Source: Dyadobacter sp. LHD-138
Lineage (GTDB): Bacteria; Bacteroidota; Bacteroidia; Cytophagales; Spirosomataceae
Reading direction: 5' to 3'
DNA length: 64,000 bases
NCBI RefSeq assembly: GCF_030929615.1
Contig: NZ_JAVFVU010000041.1
Location: forward strand, 1 to 64,000
The stretch's first letter is position 1. Every line of letters begins with the position of its first letter. The position numbers and the translations under genes were made by a program. The notes below the pieces were generated by a model, which worked only from the letters and a program-made list of their open reading frames with translations, was not told the origin of the DNA and ran no database searches. Positions 17,997 through 26,915 of this stretch are shown in pieces.

Positions 17997-18034
17997 TGTA
18001 GCGTAACTATTTCAAAGATATCCGTTACGCTACA
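17997..18034 (-). promoter_or_regulatory. Intercistronic hairpin between susD and the FAD oxidoreductase gene
   Basis: TGTAGCGTAAC (17997-18007) and GTTACGCTACA (18024-18034) are perfect 11-bp inverted arms with a 16-nt loop. It starts 5 nt after the susD stop. It could partly terminate transcription, protect the susCD mRNA 3' end, or both. There is no T-tract. Confidence 0.5.
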
Positions 18035-18039
18035 AGGTC

Positions 18040-19518
18040 TCAGTAGCCCGGATTTTGATCTTTGGCAGGATCGAGGCTTTTGTTATAGTTCATTTCCGAC
18101 ACCGGAAGAGGCCATAAAAAATGTTTATCGGCGATGGTTTTACCGGTTGCGGCGAGCACCGCTTCTTTCGCTTTACCCGTTCTTTTCAGGTCAAGCCAGC
18201 GCTTTCCTTCCAGCTGAAATTCATAGCTCCGTTCCGTCAATACCAGGTCCAGAAATGTCTCCGCGTTGTAATCAGTGAGTTTGAAATCAATATCAGAAGG
18301 AGTAGCGGGCGATTTTCCGAATGCACGTCTGTGAACCATATTCAACGCTTCCAGACCGGCTGCCGTGGGACCGTTCCCTGCCCTGGAAGATGCTTCCGCG
18401 TAGGTGAGCAACACGTCTGAGTAACCGTACACCGGATCATCATTCCCTGCACCATTCTGGCTTACAGCAAGTTGATCGATAAATTTCGAACTCACCACCG
18501 TATTTGCTCCCAGTCCAAAATTGATCTTGTCCCAGAGTGCCTTGCGCAGATCACCTGCATTCCAGGATTTGTAGTAGTTGCTGGTAACGTCCAGATACAA
18601 AACATATGCCCCTCCAAAACTGAACAGTTTCGTATCGGGATGGTTGCTAACCCAAAGCATGTAATTTCCCTGGTTTAGCTGTCGGGCATATTTCAGATAA
18701 AAAATCTCCTCCGAAGTTGAAACCAGTTCCGGCCCCCACACTTTTAGCTGAAAGTCCGATTTTGTCGGTGTTGACACCAATGCAAATTTATTGGATTGCA
18801 TCACCTCACCGGCTTTATCCCGGGCTTCTGCAAATTTACCCTGCGTAAGGTATACATCGGCCAGCATGGTTTTAGCTGACCATTTTGAAGGCCTTCCGGC
18901 AACAGCAGGATTGTCGGGAAGACCCGCCTCTGCTTCACGTAAATCCGAAAGGATTAAATTGTAGACCTCCTCTGAATTACTTTTTTTGAGGTCCGCAATG
19001 TCCATATTCGCTTCGGTTCTCAGGGGAACGCCAGCCCAGTTACGCACTAGTTGAAAATAATTAAAAGCACGCAGAAACTTCGCCTCTGTCACATATTTGT
19101 CTACATCGGCCTTGCTGATCGCTTTTCCATTTGGTGCATTTTTAATAACCAGATTTGCGTTGCGGATACTGAGGTAAAATGCATTCCACAAACCTGCTAC
19201 CCGTGTAATGTTTGCATCATCGAGGCCCTGAAAATTATGAAGCGGCGCCCAGCTGCCACGCCCGTTTGTAAAGTCGGACTGGCACTCGAGTGTCGCTTCG
19301 TAAACAGAATAATTGCTGCTGCGCAAAGGAGAATAAATGGCATTAACAGCAGTTTCAATCTCAGCAGCGGTATTGAAAAACGTTTCCACCGCAACAGATT
19401 TTGGTTCTTCTTTTAGTACATCCTCGCAGGAGACAAGCAGACTGCAACCCAGTACGCTCAATACAAAAAGTCCTGTTTTGTATAGAATGTTCAAATGTTT
19501 GATCAATAAAATTTTCAT
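18040..19518 (-). CDS. SusD/RagB-family outer-membrane lipoprotein, locus B
   Basis: The 492 residues include a lipoprotein signal ending LLVSC (Cys31). SusD hallmarks are FLRAFNYFQLVRNWAGVPLR (TPR region), MLADVYLTQGKFAEARDKA, YSDVLLTYAEASSRAGNG and GKRWLDLKRTGKAKEAV. The final DPAKDQNPGY is the standard family end. It lies 51 bp after the STN-type susC and is its binding partner at the cell surface. Confidence 0.95.
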   Translation of the reverse strand: MKILLIKHLNILYKTGLFVLSVLGCSLLVSCEDVLKEEPKSVAVETFFNTAAEIETAVNAIYSPLRSSNYSVYEATLECQSDFTNGRGSWAPLHNFQGLDDANITRVAGLWNAFYLSIRNANLVIKNAPNGKAISKADVDKYVTEAKFLRAFNYFQLVRNWAGVPLRTEANMDIADLKKSNSEEVYNLILSDLREAEAGLPDNPAVAGRPSKWSAKTMLADVYLTQGKFAEARDKAGEVMQSNKFALVSTPTKSDFQLKVWGPELVSTSEEIFYLKYARQLNQGNYMLWVSNHPDTKLFSFGGAYVLYLDVTSNYYKSWNAGDLRKALWDKINFGLGANTVVSSKFIDQLAVSQNGAGNDDPVYGYSDVLLTYAEASSRAGNGPTAAGLEALNMVHRRAFGKSPATPSDIDFKLTDYNAETFLDLVLTERSYEFQLEGKRWLDLKRTGKAKEAVLAATGKTIADKHFLWPLPVSEMNYNKSLDPAKDQNPGY

Positions 19519-19569
19519 ATAGGATATTTTCTAAGTGAGGCTTTTTCAAAATAAAAACATGAGCTTTTT

Positions 19570-22500
19570 CTAGAAACCAACGCGTAAACCGATAGTCACC
19601 GTTTTGGCTATAGGGTAACTGTAAAAATCTACCCCTTGCATCGTAGAGTTGCTTCCTCCCTTTGAGTTTACCTCGGGATCCCACCAGGAATACTTTGTGA
19701 GCGTAAGCAGGTTTTGTGCACTGGCATACAGCTGAGCTGTCCTTATCCATTTCGCTTCCCATTTTTGCAGCGGAAAATTGTAGGCCAGCTGGATGTTTTT
19801 CAGGCGCAAATAAGACCCGTCTTCCAGATACCGGTTGGAAACCCTCGCATTAACGCTGTTGCTGATAATCGGATATTTCGCGTTTGTATTGGAAGGGGTC
19901 CAATGATTTTGATAAACCTCCTTGGGCATGTTTAGCCCAAAACCATAATCGATGGTGCTGCTCATGCCGCTGGTGTTGAACAGCTCATTTCCGCTAACAC
20001 CCTGCACAAAAAGAACGAGGTCAAAGTTTTTATATGACATACTGGAATTGATCCCGTAGATAAAATCCGGATTCGGGTTGCCTATATAGGTTTTGTCTTT
20101 GATCGTGATACTGCCATCCCCATCTGTGTCCTTGTATTTTATTTTACCTTTTTCATCATAACCGTCCTCCACATAACCCCAGAACTGACCTATTGGCCGG
20201 CCCTCACGCAAGATATTTGTCACATCATTGATCACCACCACATTGACATTACCTCCCAGAACATCCAGTCCGTCATTCAACTTCACCACTTTGTTGCGAT
20301 TGAAAGAAATATTGGCATTCATGTCCCACTTAAATTCTCCCGTCAGGATACGCCCGTCCAGCCCCAGTTCAAAGCCTTTATTCTGTACTTCTCCAATGTT
20401 CCGGATCGTGTTACTGTATCCCAGGGATGAAGGCAGCGGTACACTGTTGAGCAGATCCCGCGTGTTTTTTACATAATAATCTGCTGTAACGATAAGCCTG
20501 TTTTTCAATATGCCCAGATCAACTCCCACATTTTTTTGCTCGGTCGTTTCCCATTTTAAATTTCCTGGTAGAGTCGTTCCAGGGCCGTAGGTGCTGTACA
20601 ATGCATCACCAAAAACGGTTTTACCGGAATTAAGCTGGTTCAGTGTTGCATAGGCATCAATGGCCTGACTGCCCGTGCGCCCCCAACTGGCCCTCAATTT
20701 AAGGTCGGAGATCAACGGGTTGTTTTTCAAAAATTCTTCACTGGAAACACGCCAGGCGAGTGCAGCCGACGGGAAATAACCCCACTTATCGCCTTCGCTG
20801 TACTTGGACGCTCCATCCCTGCGTATGCTAATCGTGGCAAGATATCTGCTGTCGAAAGAATAATTCAGTCTTGCCAGATAGGATAATAGCACGGACTTCG
20901 TGTAGTCCGATCTTGGAATACCCGGGGTAGCAGCAGAGCTAAGATCATAGGTCTCGGTTACGTTACTCAGAAAGCCGACTCCGCTTCCGGACAATGCTGT
21001 GGACAGAAAATCCTGATAGGTAAAGCCAGCTACCGCAGCAATATTATGTTTTTCTCTGATGGTCTTGTTGTAACTGATTGTATTTTCGCTCAATAAGCTC
21101 GTGAACTGACCTGTAGATACCGATGCGGCCCCGCTTGACCGAACAAAATTCCGGCTCGTGTAATTATCTGAACGATCGTCCCGGTTTTCAATGCCACCCG
21201 CAATTTTAATGGTTAGTTCTTCAATAGGCTTAAAAATAAACGCCGCATTGAGTAAAGCCACATTTGCTTTTGTCTTGTTGTTTTGTTCATTAATAAAGTT
21301 GATCGGGTTGATCAGATCGGTGGCGACAAAAGGATAAGCAGTGGCCAGGATCCTGTAGCTGCCATCTGCGTTATAGGGGGTCAGAGAGGGTGGCGCGCCT
21401 ATGGCCGAGGAAATCATGGAAGTACCGCGGCCACCGCCCTCACTGTCTTTCCTGGATGTAACCAGCCGGCTTAAAGTCCCGGCAAAATTGACACTGAATT
21501 TTTTACTGATTGTGTGACTGATGTTGGTCCGCAAGGAATATCTGTTGTAATCGCTCCCTTTCACAATACCATCCTGATTAAACGTGCTTCCGGAAATAGA
21601 AAAGTTCGTTTTTTCATTTCCTCCACTAACATTCAAGGCGGTTGTTTTCATTGATGTCTGCCTGAAAATGAGGTTCTGCCAGTCGAACCCTTCTCCCATT
21701 CCATCTATCTGAGCCTGGGTAAAATAAGGGTTCAGTTTGTCGTTGGCCGCCTGTTCGTTATAAAATGTTGCGTACTCGGTTGCATTCATCATATCAAGCT
21801 TCTTGCGGAGCTTTTGTTCACTATAACTCGTTTCAAAATCAACCCGTGTTTTTCCTGATTTCCCCTGTTTTGAAGTAATCAATATAACTCCGTTTGCACC
21901 TCTCGATCCATAGATTGCCGTGGCAGAGGCGTCCTTCAACACTTCCATACTTTCTATGTCAGCGTTATTCAAAATCGTCGGATTACTGCCGCTGATCGGA
22001 AAACCATCCACCACATAAAGTGGCTCATTGCTGCCGCGAAGCGAATTTGTCCCCCTGATACGCACGCTGATACCACCACCCGGCGCACCCGTATTCTGCA
22101 AAACCTGAACCCCTGCCGCCCGGCCGGAAAGAGCCTGCAATACGTTAGTTGCCGGATATGCGTTCAATTCTTTTGACTTCACCTGGGAAAGCGAACCTGT
22201 CAGGTCACTCTTTTTAACCGTTCCGTAGCCAACCACTACGATTTCATTCAGGCTTCTGTTATCTGTCTGAAGTGATACATCTATGGAAGTTTGCGAACCA
22301 ACTGCCACTTCTTTTGACATATAGCCGACAAAACTAAAAATCAATACAGCGTTACTTTCAGGTACTTCCAGTTGGAATGAGCCGTCCGCGTCTGTGGTCG
22401 TACCACGTTGCGAACCCTTCATGACCACACTTACCCCTGGTAAGCCCTCCCCTTTTTCATCTGTTACCTTACCTTTCAGATTCAGATCCGTTTTCTCCGG

Positions 22501-22959
22501 CTCCCCCGTTTTGCTCATTAGAATTAATTCCATTCGCTTATCGATGGCGGCTCTCGCTGGACTATAACCGGTTCCTTTCATATCAATTGCTACCGGATTT
22601 ACAACAGATTGAGGCGCTTCAATTCCCTCGGGTTTCTTTTTTATAACAATTGTTTTATCAATAATACTAAAAGTCATGGGCTGTCCCTTCATGACTTCAT
22701 CCATGATCTCCTGGACGGATCCGGCACGGACGTTAATTGTAACTCTGTTTCCCTTTTTTACGACCTTGTTGTCGTAAAAGAATTTATAGCCGCTTTGCTG
22801 TTCTATGAATGAAAAAACCTCGGTAAGCGGTTTGTTCTTCACCGTCATGGCAATTTTCTGGGAAAAGCCTGCTGCTGATACATGAAGGCATAGTATCGTT
22901 AGAATAAAGGCCGTCAACTTCATCACCAATAATATTTTAGAAAAATAACGCCTATACAT
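19570..22959 (-). CDS. STN-type SusC/RagA TonB-linked transporter (FecA-like signalling), locus B
   Basis: The most likely start is the ATG giving MYRRYFSKILLVMKLTAF; the frame is open to 22992. After the signal peptide (ends SAAGFSQ) comes an STN domain (about 30-95: IAMTVKNKPLTEVFSFIEQQ, then GYKFFYD). This domain contacts FecR in the periplasm. Next are a carboxypeptidase-regulatory-like domain, the plug (EIVVVGYGTVKKSDLTGSLS; DASATAIYGSRGANGVILIT) and the barrel. The STN domain and the upstream fecR and sigma genes show cell-surface-signalling control, unlike loci A and C. A convergent short-RNA candidate lies in its leader region. Confidence 0.93.
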   Translation of the reverse strand: MYRRYFSKILLVMKLTAFILTILCLHVSAAGFSQKIAMTVKNKPLTEVFSFIEQQSGYKFFYDNKVVKKGNRVTINVRAGSVQEIMDEVMKGQPMTFSIIDKTIVIKKKPEGIEAPQSVVNPVAIDMKGTGYSPARAAIDKRMELILMSKTGEPEKTDLNLKGKVTDEKGEGLPGVSVVMKGSQRGTTTDADGSFQLEVPESNAVLIFSFVGYMSKEVAVGSQTSIDVSLQTDNRSLNEIVVVGYGTVKKSDLTGSLSQVKSKELNAYPATNVLQALSGRAAGVQVLQNTGAPGGGISVRIRGTNSLRGSNEPLYVVDGFPISGSNPTILNNADIESMEVLKDASATAIYGSRGANGVILITSKQGKSGKTRVDFETSYSEQKLRKKLDMMNATEYATFYNEQAANDKLNPYFTQAQIDGMGEGFDWQNLIFRQTSMKTTALNVSGGNEKTNFSISGSTFNQDGIVKGSDYNRYSLRTNISHTISKKFSVNFAGTLSRLVTSRKDSEGGGRGTSMISSAIGAPPSLTPYNADGSYRILATAYPFVATDLINPINFINEQNNKTKANVALLNAAFIFKPIEELTIKIAGGIENRDDRSDNYTSRNFVRSSGAASVSTGQFTSLLSENTISYNKTIREKHNIAAVAGFTYQDFLSTALSGSGVGFLSNVTETYDLSSAATPGIPRSDYTKSVLLSYLARLNYSFDSRYLATISIRRDGASKYSEGDKWGYFPSAALAWRVSSEEFLKNNPLISDLKLRASWGRTGSQAIDAYATLNQLNSGKTVFGDALYSTYGPGTTLPGNLKWETTEQKNVGVDLGILKNRLIVTADYYVKNTRDLLNSVPLPSSLGYSNTIRNIGEVQNKGFELGLDGRILTGEFKWDMNANISFNRNKVVKLNDGLDVLGGNVNVVVINDVTNILREGRPIGQFWGYVEDGYDEKGKIKYKDTDGDGSITIKDKTYIGNPNPDFIYGINSSMSYKNFDLVLFVQGVSGNELFNTSGMSSTIDYGFGLNMPKEVYQNHWTPSNTNAKYPIISNSVNARVSNRYLEDGSYLRLKNIQLAYNFPLQKWEAKWIRTAQLYASAQNLLTLTKYSWWDPEVNSKGGSNSTMQGVDFYSYPIAKTVTIGLRVGF

Positions 22960-22991
22960 ATACGGCATTTTTCTGTGTACAAAAATTTGCA

Positions 22992-22999
22992 TACTTTTG
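22992..22999 (+). promoter_or_regulatory. TAnnTTTG box on the strand opposite susC (locus B)
   Basis: TACTTTTG matches TAnnTTTG exactly on the plus strand, next to the 5' end of the minus-strand susC. The upstream -33 region shows only a weak TTTTCTG. It would start a plus-strand RNA near 23005. A single 8-bp match in AT-rich DNA is weak alone. It gains weight from the terminator downstream and the same layout at 49503. Confidence 0.35.
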
Positions 23000-23004
23000 A
23001 TCAG

Positions 23005-23130
23005 GTTTGGGATTAAAGATTGTTTTTACGCAATAACAACAATGACCCTCTTTCCGCTTTTCGCGAAAAGGGCTTTCAATTCCGGGCACATCCGCCGTTT
23101 CAGGTCGCATCTGAAACGGCTTTTTGTTTT
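23005..23130 (+). ncRNA. Candidate short RNA divergent/antisense to the locus B susC leader
   Basis: On the plus strand, within the 214-bp gap between susC and fecR, a TAnnTTTG box is followed about 120 bp later by a textbook intrinsic terminator. Its arms are GCCGTTTCAG (23094-23103) and CTGAAACGGC (23111-23120), the loop is 7 nt, and TTTTTGTTTT follows. An internal self-complementary CTTTTCGCGAAAAG (about 23057-23070) would form another hairpin. No plus-strand gene ends here, so the terminator otherwise has no purpose. The RNA would be complementary to the 5' leader of the susC transcript. The exact 5' end is a guess. Confidence 0.4.
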
Positions 23131-23206
23131 CGGAAGATCTGACAATCACACTTTACTATTTCTTCATAGATTCCGGGTTTAAGTTTTTAACAATTTGGGT
23201 TTAGAC

Positions 23207-24388
23207 CTAGTCAGTCACAATTATTTTTTTCCCTTCCACGCGAAAATGGACATCTCCCATTTCCAGAATTTTCAAGACTTTGGACAAACGGGCAGTTCTC
23301 TCAATCTGCCCGACGAATTCGTGGTCTTTGATCGGCGAGCCATAAACCACCTCCATGTCATACCAGCGTGAAAGCTGTCGCATCAATTCTGGCAGCCCTA
23401 CATTATCGAACCGGAAAAACCCATTCTTCCAGGCAACAACGGCACTTGCGTCAACTTCTTTCACGTTAAAGCTGCTGGCCTCAGTTGCCTTTCGTCCCGA
23501 TGCAATTAGCTGAGACTGCTGACCGGGTCGTAGTAAAATGCCCTTTTCTAAGTTTCCAGCCATCCTGACTTTGATGCTCCCTTCGACAAGGGTTGTCTTG
23601 ATATTTCCTTCGTCCTTGTAGCTATTGATATTAAAATGAGTACCAAGAACCTCGACTAACTGATTCCCTGACAATACTTTAAAGGGAACCCTTTTATCAC
23701 GAATCGTCACCTTGGCAACTTCAAAATACACTTCACCCATAATTTCCACCACCCTATCATTCTCCGGAAAACTAGTTGGAAAACGAATGGAAGATGCTGC
23801 GTTCAACCAGGCTTTGGTGCCGTCTGGCAACCTTACCTGATACTGTCCCGCTTTTGGCGTCGTGATCGTATTATAACTTAAATCTTTACTGCCAGTTTTC
23901 CTGCCCAAGGGCTGGTACACCACCTCACCGGAACTGGTTTTCAGGATCGTCATATTCCCCTCCCGGGCAAGCTCCCCGTTTTTTTCTTTATCCAACATAA
24001 TCTCGGCACCACCGGCCAAGGTAAGAATGGCTTTATTGTCACCAGGGGCTGTGTCGGCAGCATAGGTGATCTCTTTGGCTGTGGGAACCTTGGGCTGGTT
24101 ATAGAAAAAATAAGCGCCCAGCGAGCATAGCAATAGTATGGACGCTGCGATAGAAGTATATCTGAACATCCGCCTCATTTCGCCGGTTTCGACCGTTTCG
24201 GGCAGTTTGTAAACCGGTAGCGCTTCCCAAACTGCATCCAAATTGGTCTCCAGTTCTTCTGCACCAATCGCCTTCCGGTCCGTTTTGGCCAAATCCAGGT
24301 ACCAACTTTCCAGCAGCGATTTCTCCTGCTCGGTCAGTGTACCTTCCCGGTATTTTTGAATTAATTCCTTTGCCCGTGACAATTCCAT
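23207..24388 (-). CDS. FecR-family anti-sigma factor, locus B
   Basis: The 393 residues have the usual plan. A short cytoplasmic sigma-binding part comes first (about 1-75, with LIQKYREGTLTEQEKSLLESWY), then one membrane helix (about 77-96, YTSIAASILLLCSLGAYFFY). The periplasmic FecR domain reads TPKAGQYQVRLPDGTKAWLN, SSIRFPTSF and VVEIMGEVYFEVAK. The C-terminal DUF4974 part reads FRFDNVGLPELMRQLSRWYD. It relays occupancy of the STN-type SusC to the sigma factor encoded 82 bp upstream. Confidence 0.95.
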   Translation of the reverse strand: MELSRAKELIQKYREGTLTEQEKSLLESWYLDLAKTDRKAIGAEELETNLDAVWEALPVYKLPETVETGEMRRMFRYTSIAASILLLCSLGAYFFYNQPKVPTAKEITYAADTAPGDNKAILTLAGGAEIMLDKEKNGELAREGNMTILKTSSGEVVYQPLGRKTGSKDLSYNTITTPKAGQYQVRLPDGTKAWLNAASSIRFPTSFPENDRVVEIMGEVYFEVAKVTIRDKRVPFKVLSGNQLVEVLGTHFNINSYKDEGNIKTTLVEGSIKVRMAGNLEKGILLRPGQQSQLIASGRKATEASSFNVKEVDASAVVAWKNGFFRFDNVGLPELMRQLSRWYDMEVVYGSPIKDHEFVGQIERTARLSKVLKILEMGDVHFRVEGKKIIVTD

Positions 24389-24470
24389 TTTCGCCGATTT
24401 ACTGCTTGTGTAAGTAAGACGGCCTGGAAGACTCCTGGTAGTAGAAGAATATCAAAAAAAATTAAAAAAA

Positions 24471-25052
24471 TTAGATGAAAGTTAAAAACACAGTGATTAT
24501 GAATGCAATATCCAGTTTCACCCGTAAAATATGCAGTGCGTTGTTTACCTGTTTTTTAACTGTTTTGTCAGAAATATGGAGTTCGTCCGCGATTTCGCTG
24601 TACGACAGATTTTTCTTTCGACTCAATTCAAATACCGCTCTCATTTTCGGAGGAAGCAGTGCAATTTCTCTCTCAATGAGCGCTGCCAGTTCATTTTCCC
24701 TTAACTGATGATCAGTAACGCATTCGCCTTCTTCGATAAATGTAGCAAGAGAATCAATATAGCGTTCCTCCACTTTTTTGTGCGCGATCACATCAAAAAT
24801 GCGGTTCCGTATTGCCCCATACAAATAGGACGACAGGCTGACTTTCAAAACAATTGAATTCCTTTTTGTCCACAAAGCTGTGAAAAGCTCCTGCAACACA
24901 TCCTTGGTCTCCTCCTCGCTGCCCAAAATCCTGTAAGCATGCATAAACAGGACACCCTTATAACGCTGATATATCTCTCCAAAGGCCTGATCGTCGTCCT
25001 CTGAGATGAGCGTCATTAACTCCAAATCGCTATATTCCTGATAAGCATTCAT
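24471..25052 (-). CDS. FecI-like ECF sigma-70 factor, locus B
   Basis: The start is taken at the ATG at 25050-25052 (MNAYQEYSDLELMTLISEDD); a TTG three codons upstream is less likely. The protein has 193 residues. Region 2 is at about 10-95 (DDQAFGEIYQRYKGVLFMHA; VLQELFTALWTKR; LYGAIRNRIFDVIAHKK). Region 4 is at about 130-185 (LPPKMRAVFELSRKKNLSYS; EIADELHISDKTVKKQVNNA). It should direct RNA polymerase to the locus B susC promoter when released by FecR. The C-terminus ends in a hydrophobic AFIITVFLTFI tail. Confidence 0.95.
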   Translation of the reverse strand: MNAYQEYSDLELMTLISEDDDQAFGEIYQRYKGVLFMHAYRILGSEEETKDVLQELFTALWTKRNSIVLKVSLSSYLYGAIRNRIFDVIAHKKVEERYIDSLATFIEEGECVTDHQLRENELAALIEREIALLPPKMRAVFELSRKKNLSYSEIADELHISDKTVKKQVNNALHILRVKLDIAFIITVFLTFI

Positions 25053-25066
25053 GGGCACCAAAAAGA

Positions 25067-25074
25067 CAAATATA
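25067..25074 (-). promoter_or_regulatory. TAnnTTTG -7 promoter box of the locus B sigma gene
   Basis: The minus strand reads TATATTTG 14 nt before the ATG at 25052, inside a very AT-rich stretch. No clear -33 element is visible. It suggests that the sigma gene is transcribed by the housekeeping sigma factor with a leader of a few nucleotides. Confidence 0.45.
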
Positions 25075-25200
25075 TAATAAAATAGTTATATATATTGATC
25101 CGACTCTTATCAAATTGTTGTTTTGATTTTGAAAGGTGCTAACGAAAGTTGGTTGTGAATAAAAAATTTGACCCCTAATTTATCAGGAAGTCCTCTCGTG

Positions 25201-25238
25201 CAAGACCTACCAGCGCTTCCATGCGCTGGTAGGTCTTG
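25201..25238. terminator. Perfect 16-bp hairpin at the end of locus C
   Basis: CAAGACCTACCAGCGC (25201-25216) pairs perfectly with GCGCTGGTAGGTCTTG (25223-25238) around a 6-nt loop. It stands between the 3' end of the locus C transcript and the locus B sigma promoter. It has no T-tract on either strand. It probably ends the locus C transcript. Confidence 0.55.
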
Positions 25239-25288
25239 GTCCTTGATACTCTCTAAAAGCATTTCATTATTTTTGAACATGGCCAATA

Positions 25289-25585
25289 CTAATTCTCCTC
25301 CTTGCTGATACTGTATCGGAGCGATACCAGACCTGTCGTATAGGTTTTGCTGCTTAAGAGTGTAAGCTGAATGCAGTCGCGGGATTGGCCAAACAAAAGT
25401 CTGCCACCGCCAAGCAGTATCGGCTGCACGGATAGCCATAACTCATCGACAAGGCCTTCATTCATCAGCGCCTCAGCAAGAAAAGCGCCACCGTATAGCC
25501 AGATATCTTTACCAGGCTGTTCCTTAATTTTGCGCGCTTCCGCCATTGCATCCGTTGTAGTCACGTATAAAATGGGCCTGATCAT
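25289..25585 (-). pseudogene. C-terminal half of a dihydrofolate-reductase-family (RibD-C-like) protein
   Basis: The frame carries QPGKDIWLYGGAFLAEALMN, EGLVDELWLSVQPILLGGG and LLFGQSR. This is the C-terminal half of the DHFR/RibD-C family of about 180 residues seen in Bacteroidota. The N-terminal half (start, cofactor-binding region) is missing. The first dozen residues (MIRPILYVTTTDAM) do not fit the family. It lies 55 bp after the dehydratase gene. It is a truncated relic and probably inactive. Confidence 0.75.
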
Positions 25586-25640
25586 AGTAGCCGCTTAGGT
25601 AAGCGACTTCCGTCACTGAGATATGAAATGTTTCCAAAAT

Positions 25641-26810
25641 CTACTGCTTAAAATAGCTACTCGCATCCAAAGGCCTTATATCAGTCAGTGTACCTTTGTA
25701 ATGTCTAAGTTCCTTAGGCTGATACGGATGTTTCTTAATTGCCTCTTCATTAATATCAATACCCAAACCAGGTTTGTCGGAAATGAACATTTTCCCTTTT
25801 TCAAACCGGACCTCTTCGGTAGATATTTCCGATCGCCAGGGAACATCACTGCTCATGGTTTCTAAAAGATAAAAATTCGGTAAGTTTCCTGCCAGTTGCA
25901 GTGTTGCCGCATTTGCAACAGGACCACTTGGATTGTGAGGACAAATAGGAATGTGATATGCCTCGGCCATTGCGGCTATCTTCTTTATTTCCATGATGCC
26001 TCCCGCGTGACTAACATCCGGTTGAATAAAATCTGCTGCTTTCAGGTCAAACAGGCTGCGAAACTCCCACCGGTTATAGAGCCGTTCACCAGCCGAAACA
26101 GGAACAGGAACGCGCCGTTTTACTTCGGCAAGCCCCTCAAGATTTTGTGGTGGAATAGGTTCTTCATACCAAAGAATATCGAAGTCCCCAAGCGCCTGAC
26201 CAATCCGGACCGCCGTTGGGATATCAAACCTCCCGTGTGCTTCGATAATAATATCTGCCTTATCTTTGATTGCTTCTGAGACAGCTCCAATACATTCCAG
26301 GGCATCGTTCAGTTGTTTACGATCGATCTGCAGATAAGCCGATCCGAAAGGATCCCATTTCAACGCACTAAATCCCTGGGAAACAGCCTGCCGCGCCTTT
26401 TCTGCAAATTCATCGGGTGTGTTGGCCGGAGCAAACCAGCCATTTGCGTAGCAGGCGATTGAATCTCTCACTTTCCCACCAAGTAACTGGTACACAGGCA
26501 CACCCAGATCTTTACCTTTGATATCCCAAAGCGCCATTTCTATGGCAGAAATCGCGCTCATCAGTACGGCTCCTCCACGCCAGTAGGCATCCCTGTAGGC
26601 ACTATGCCAGAATTCTTCAATACGGTGCGGGTCTTTACCGATCAACAGGCTCTCTAGTTCGTGACATGCCCTGGCCACTGTGTGTTCCTTATATTCCAAT
26701 GTGGCTTCTCCTACACCATGAAGTCCGTCCACATCGGTAAAGATTTTTACAAAAACCCAATTTGTGCGGTACGCATGGCAAATGTAAGTTTTGACAGCAG
26801 TAATTTTCAT
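25641..26810 (-). CDS. Enolase-superfamily sugar-acid dehydratase (galactonate-dehydratase-like), locus C
   Basis: The 389 residues contain a mandelate-racemase/muconate-lactonizing N-terminal capping domain and a C-terminal barrel. Metal ligands are visible as E190 (IIIEAHGRF), E216 (WYEEP) and E242 (SAGERLY). H192 and H292 (CPHNPSGPVANA) match the His pair of D-galactonate dehydratase, and K151 stands in ALKWDPFG. DgoD-type enzymes dehydrate an aldonate to a 2-keto-3-deoxy acid. In DgoD the first ligand is Asp; here it is Glu, so the exact substrate may differ. It is the last full gene of the locus C operon and has no counterpart in locus A. Confidence 0.85.
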   Translation of the reverse strand: MKITAVKTYICHAYRTNWVFVKIFTDVDGLHGVGEATLEYKEHTVARACHELESLLIGKDPHRIEEFWHSAYRDAYWRGGAVLMSAISAIEMALWDIKGKDLGVPVYQLLGGKVRDSIACYANGWFAPANTPDEFAEKARQAVSQGFSALKWDPFGSAYLQIDRKQLNDALECIGAVSEAIKDKADIIIEAHGRFDIPTAVRIGQALGDFDILWYEEPIPPQNLEGLAEVKRRVPVPVSAGERLYNRWEFRSLFDLKAADFIQPDVSHAGGIMEIKKIAAMAEAYHIPICPHNPSGPVANAATLQLAGNLPNFYLLETMSSDVPWRSEISTEEVRFEKGKMFISDKPGLGIDINEEAIKKHPYQPKELRHYKGTLTDIRPLDASSYFKQ

Positions 26811-26915
26811 AATTTGACTATTTTCTGAAATGGAAAAATTTTTGTGTTTATTCTCTGAGCTCTGTATGCATCTGGAACATACCCGCTCCGGCCCAACCAG
26901 ACAACATCGCTTTTT

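Noticed and set aside
22997..23182. 61-codon plus-strand frame in the locus B susC leader
   Set aside because: It crosses the strong plus-strand terminator at 23094-23130 and looks like no protein; the RNA interpretation fits better.
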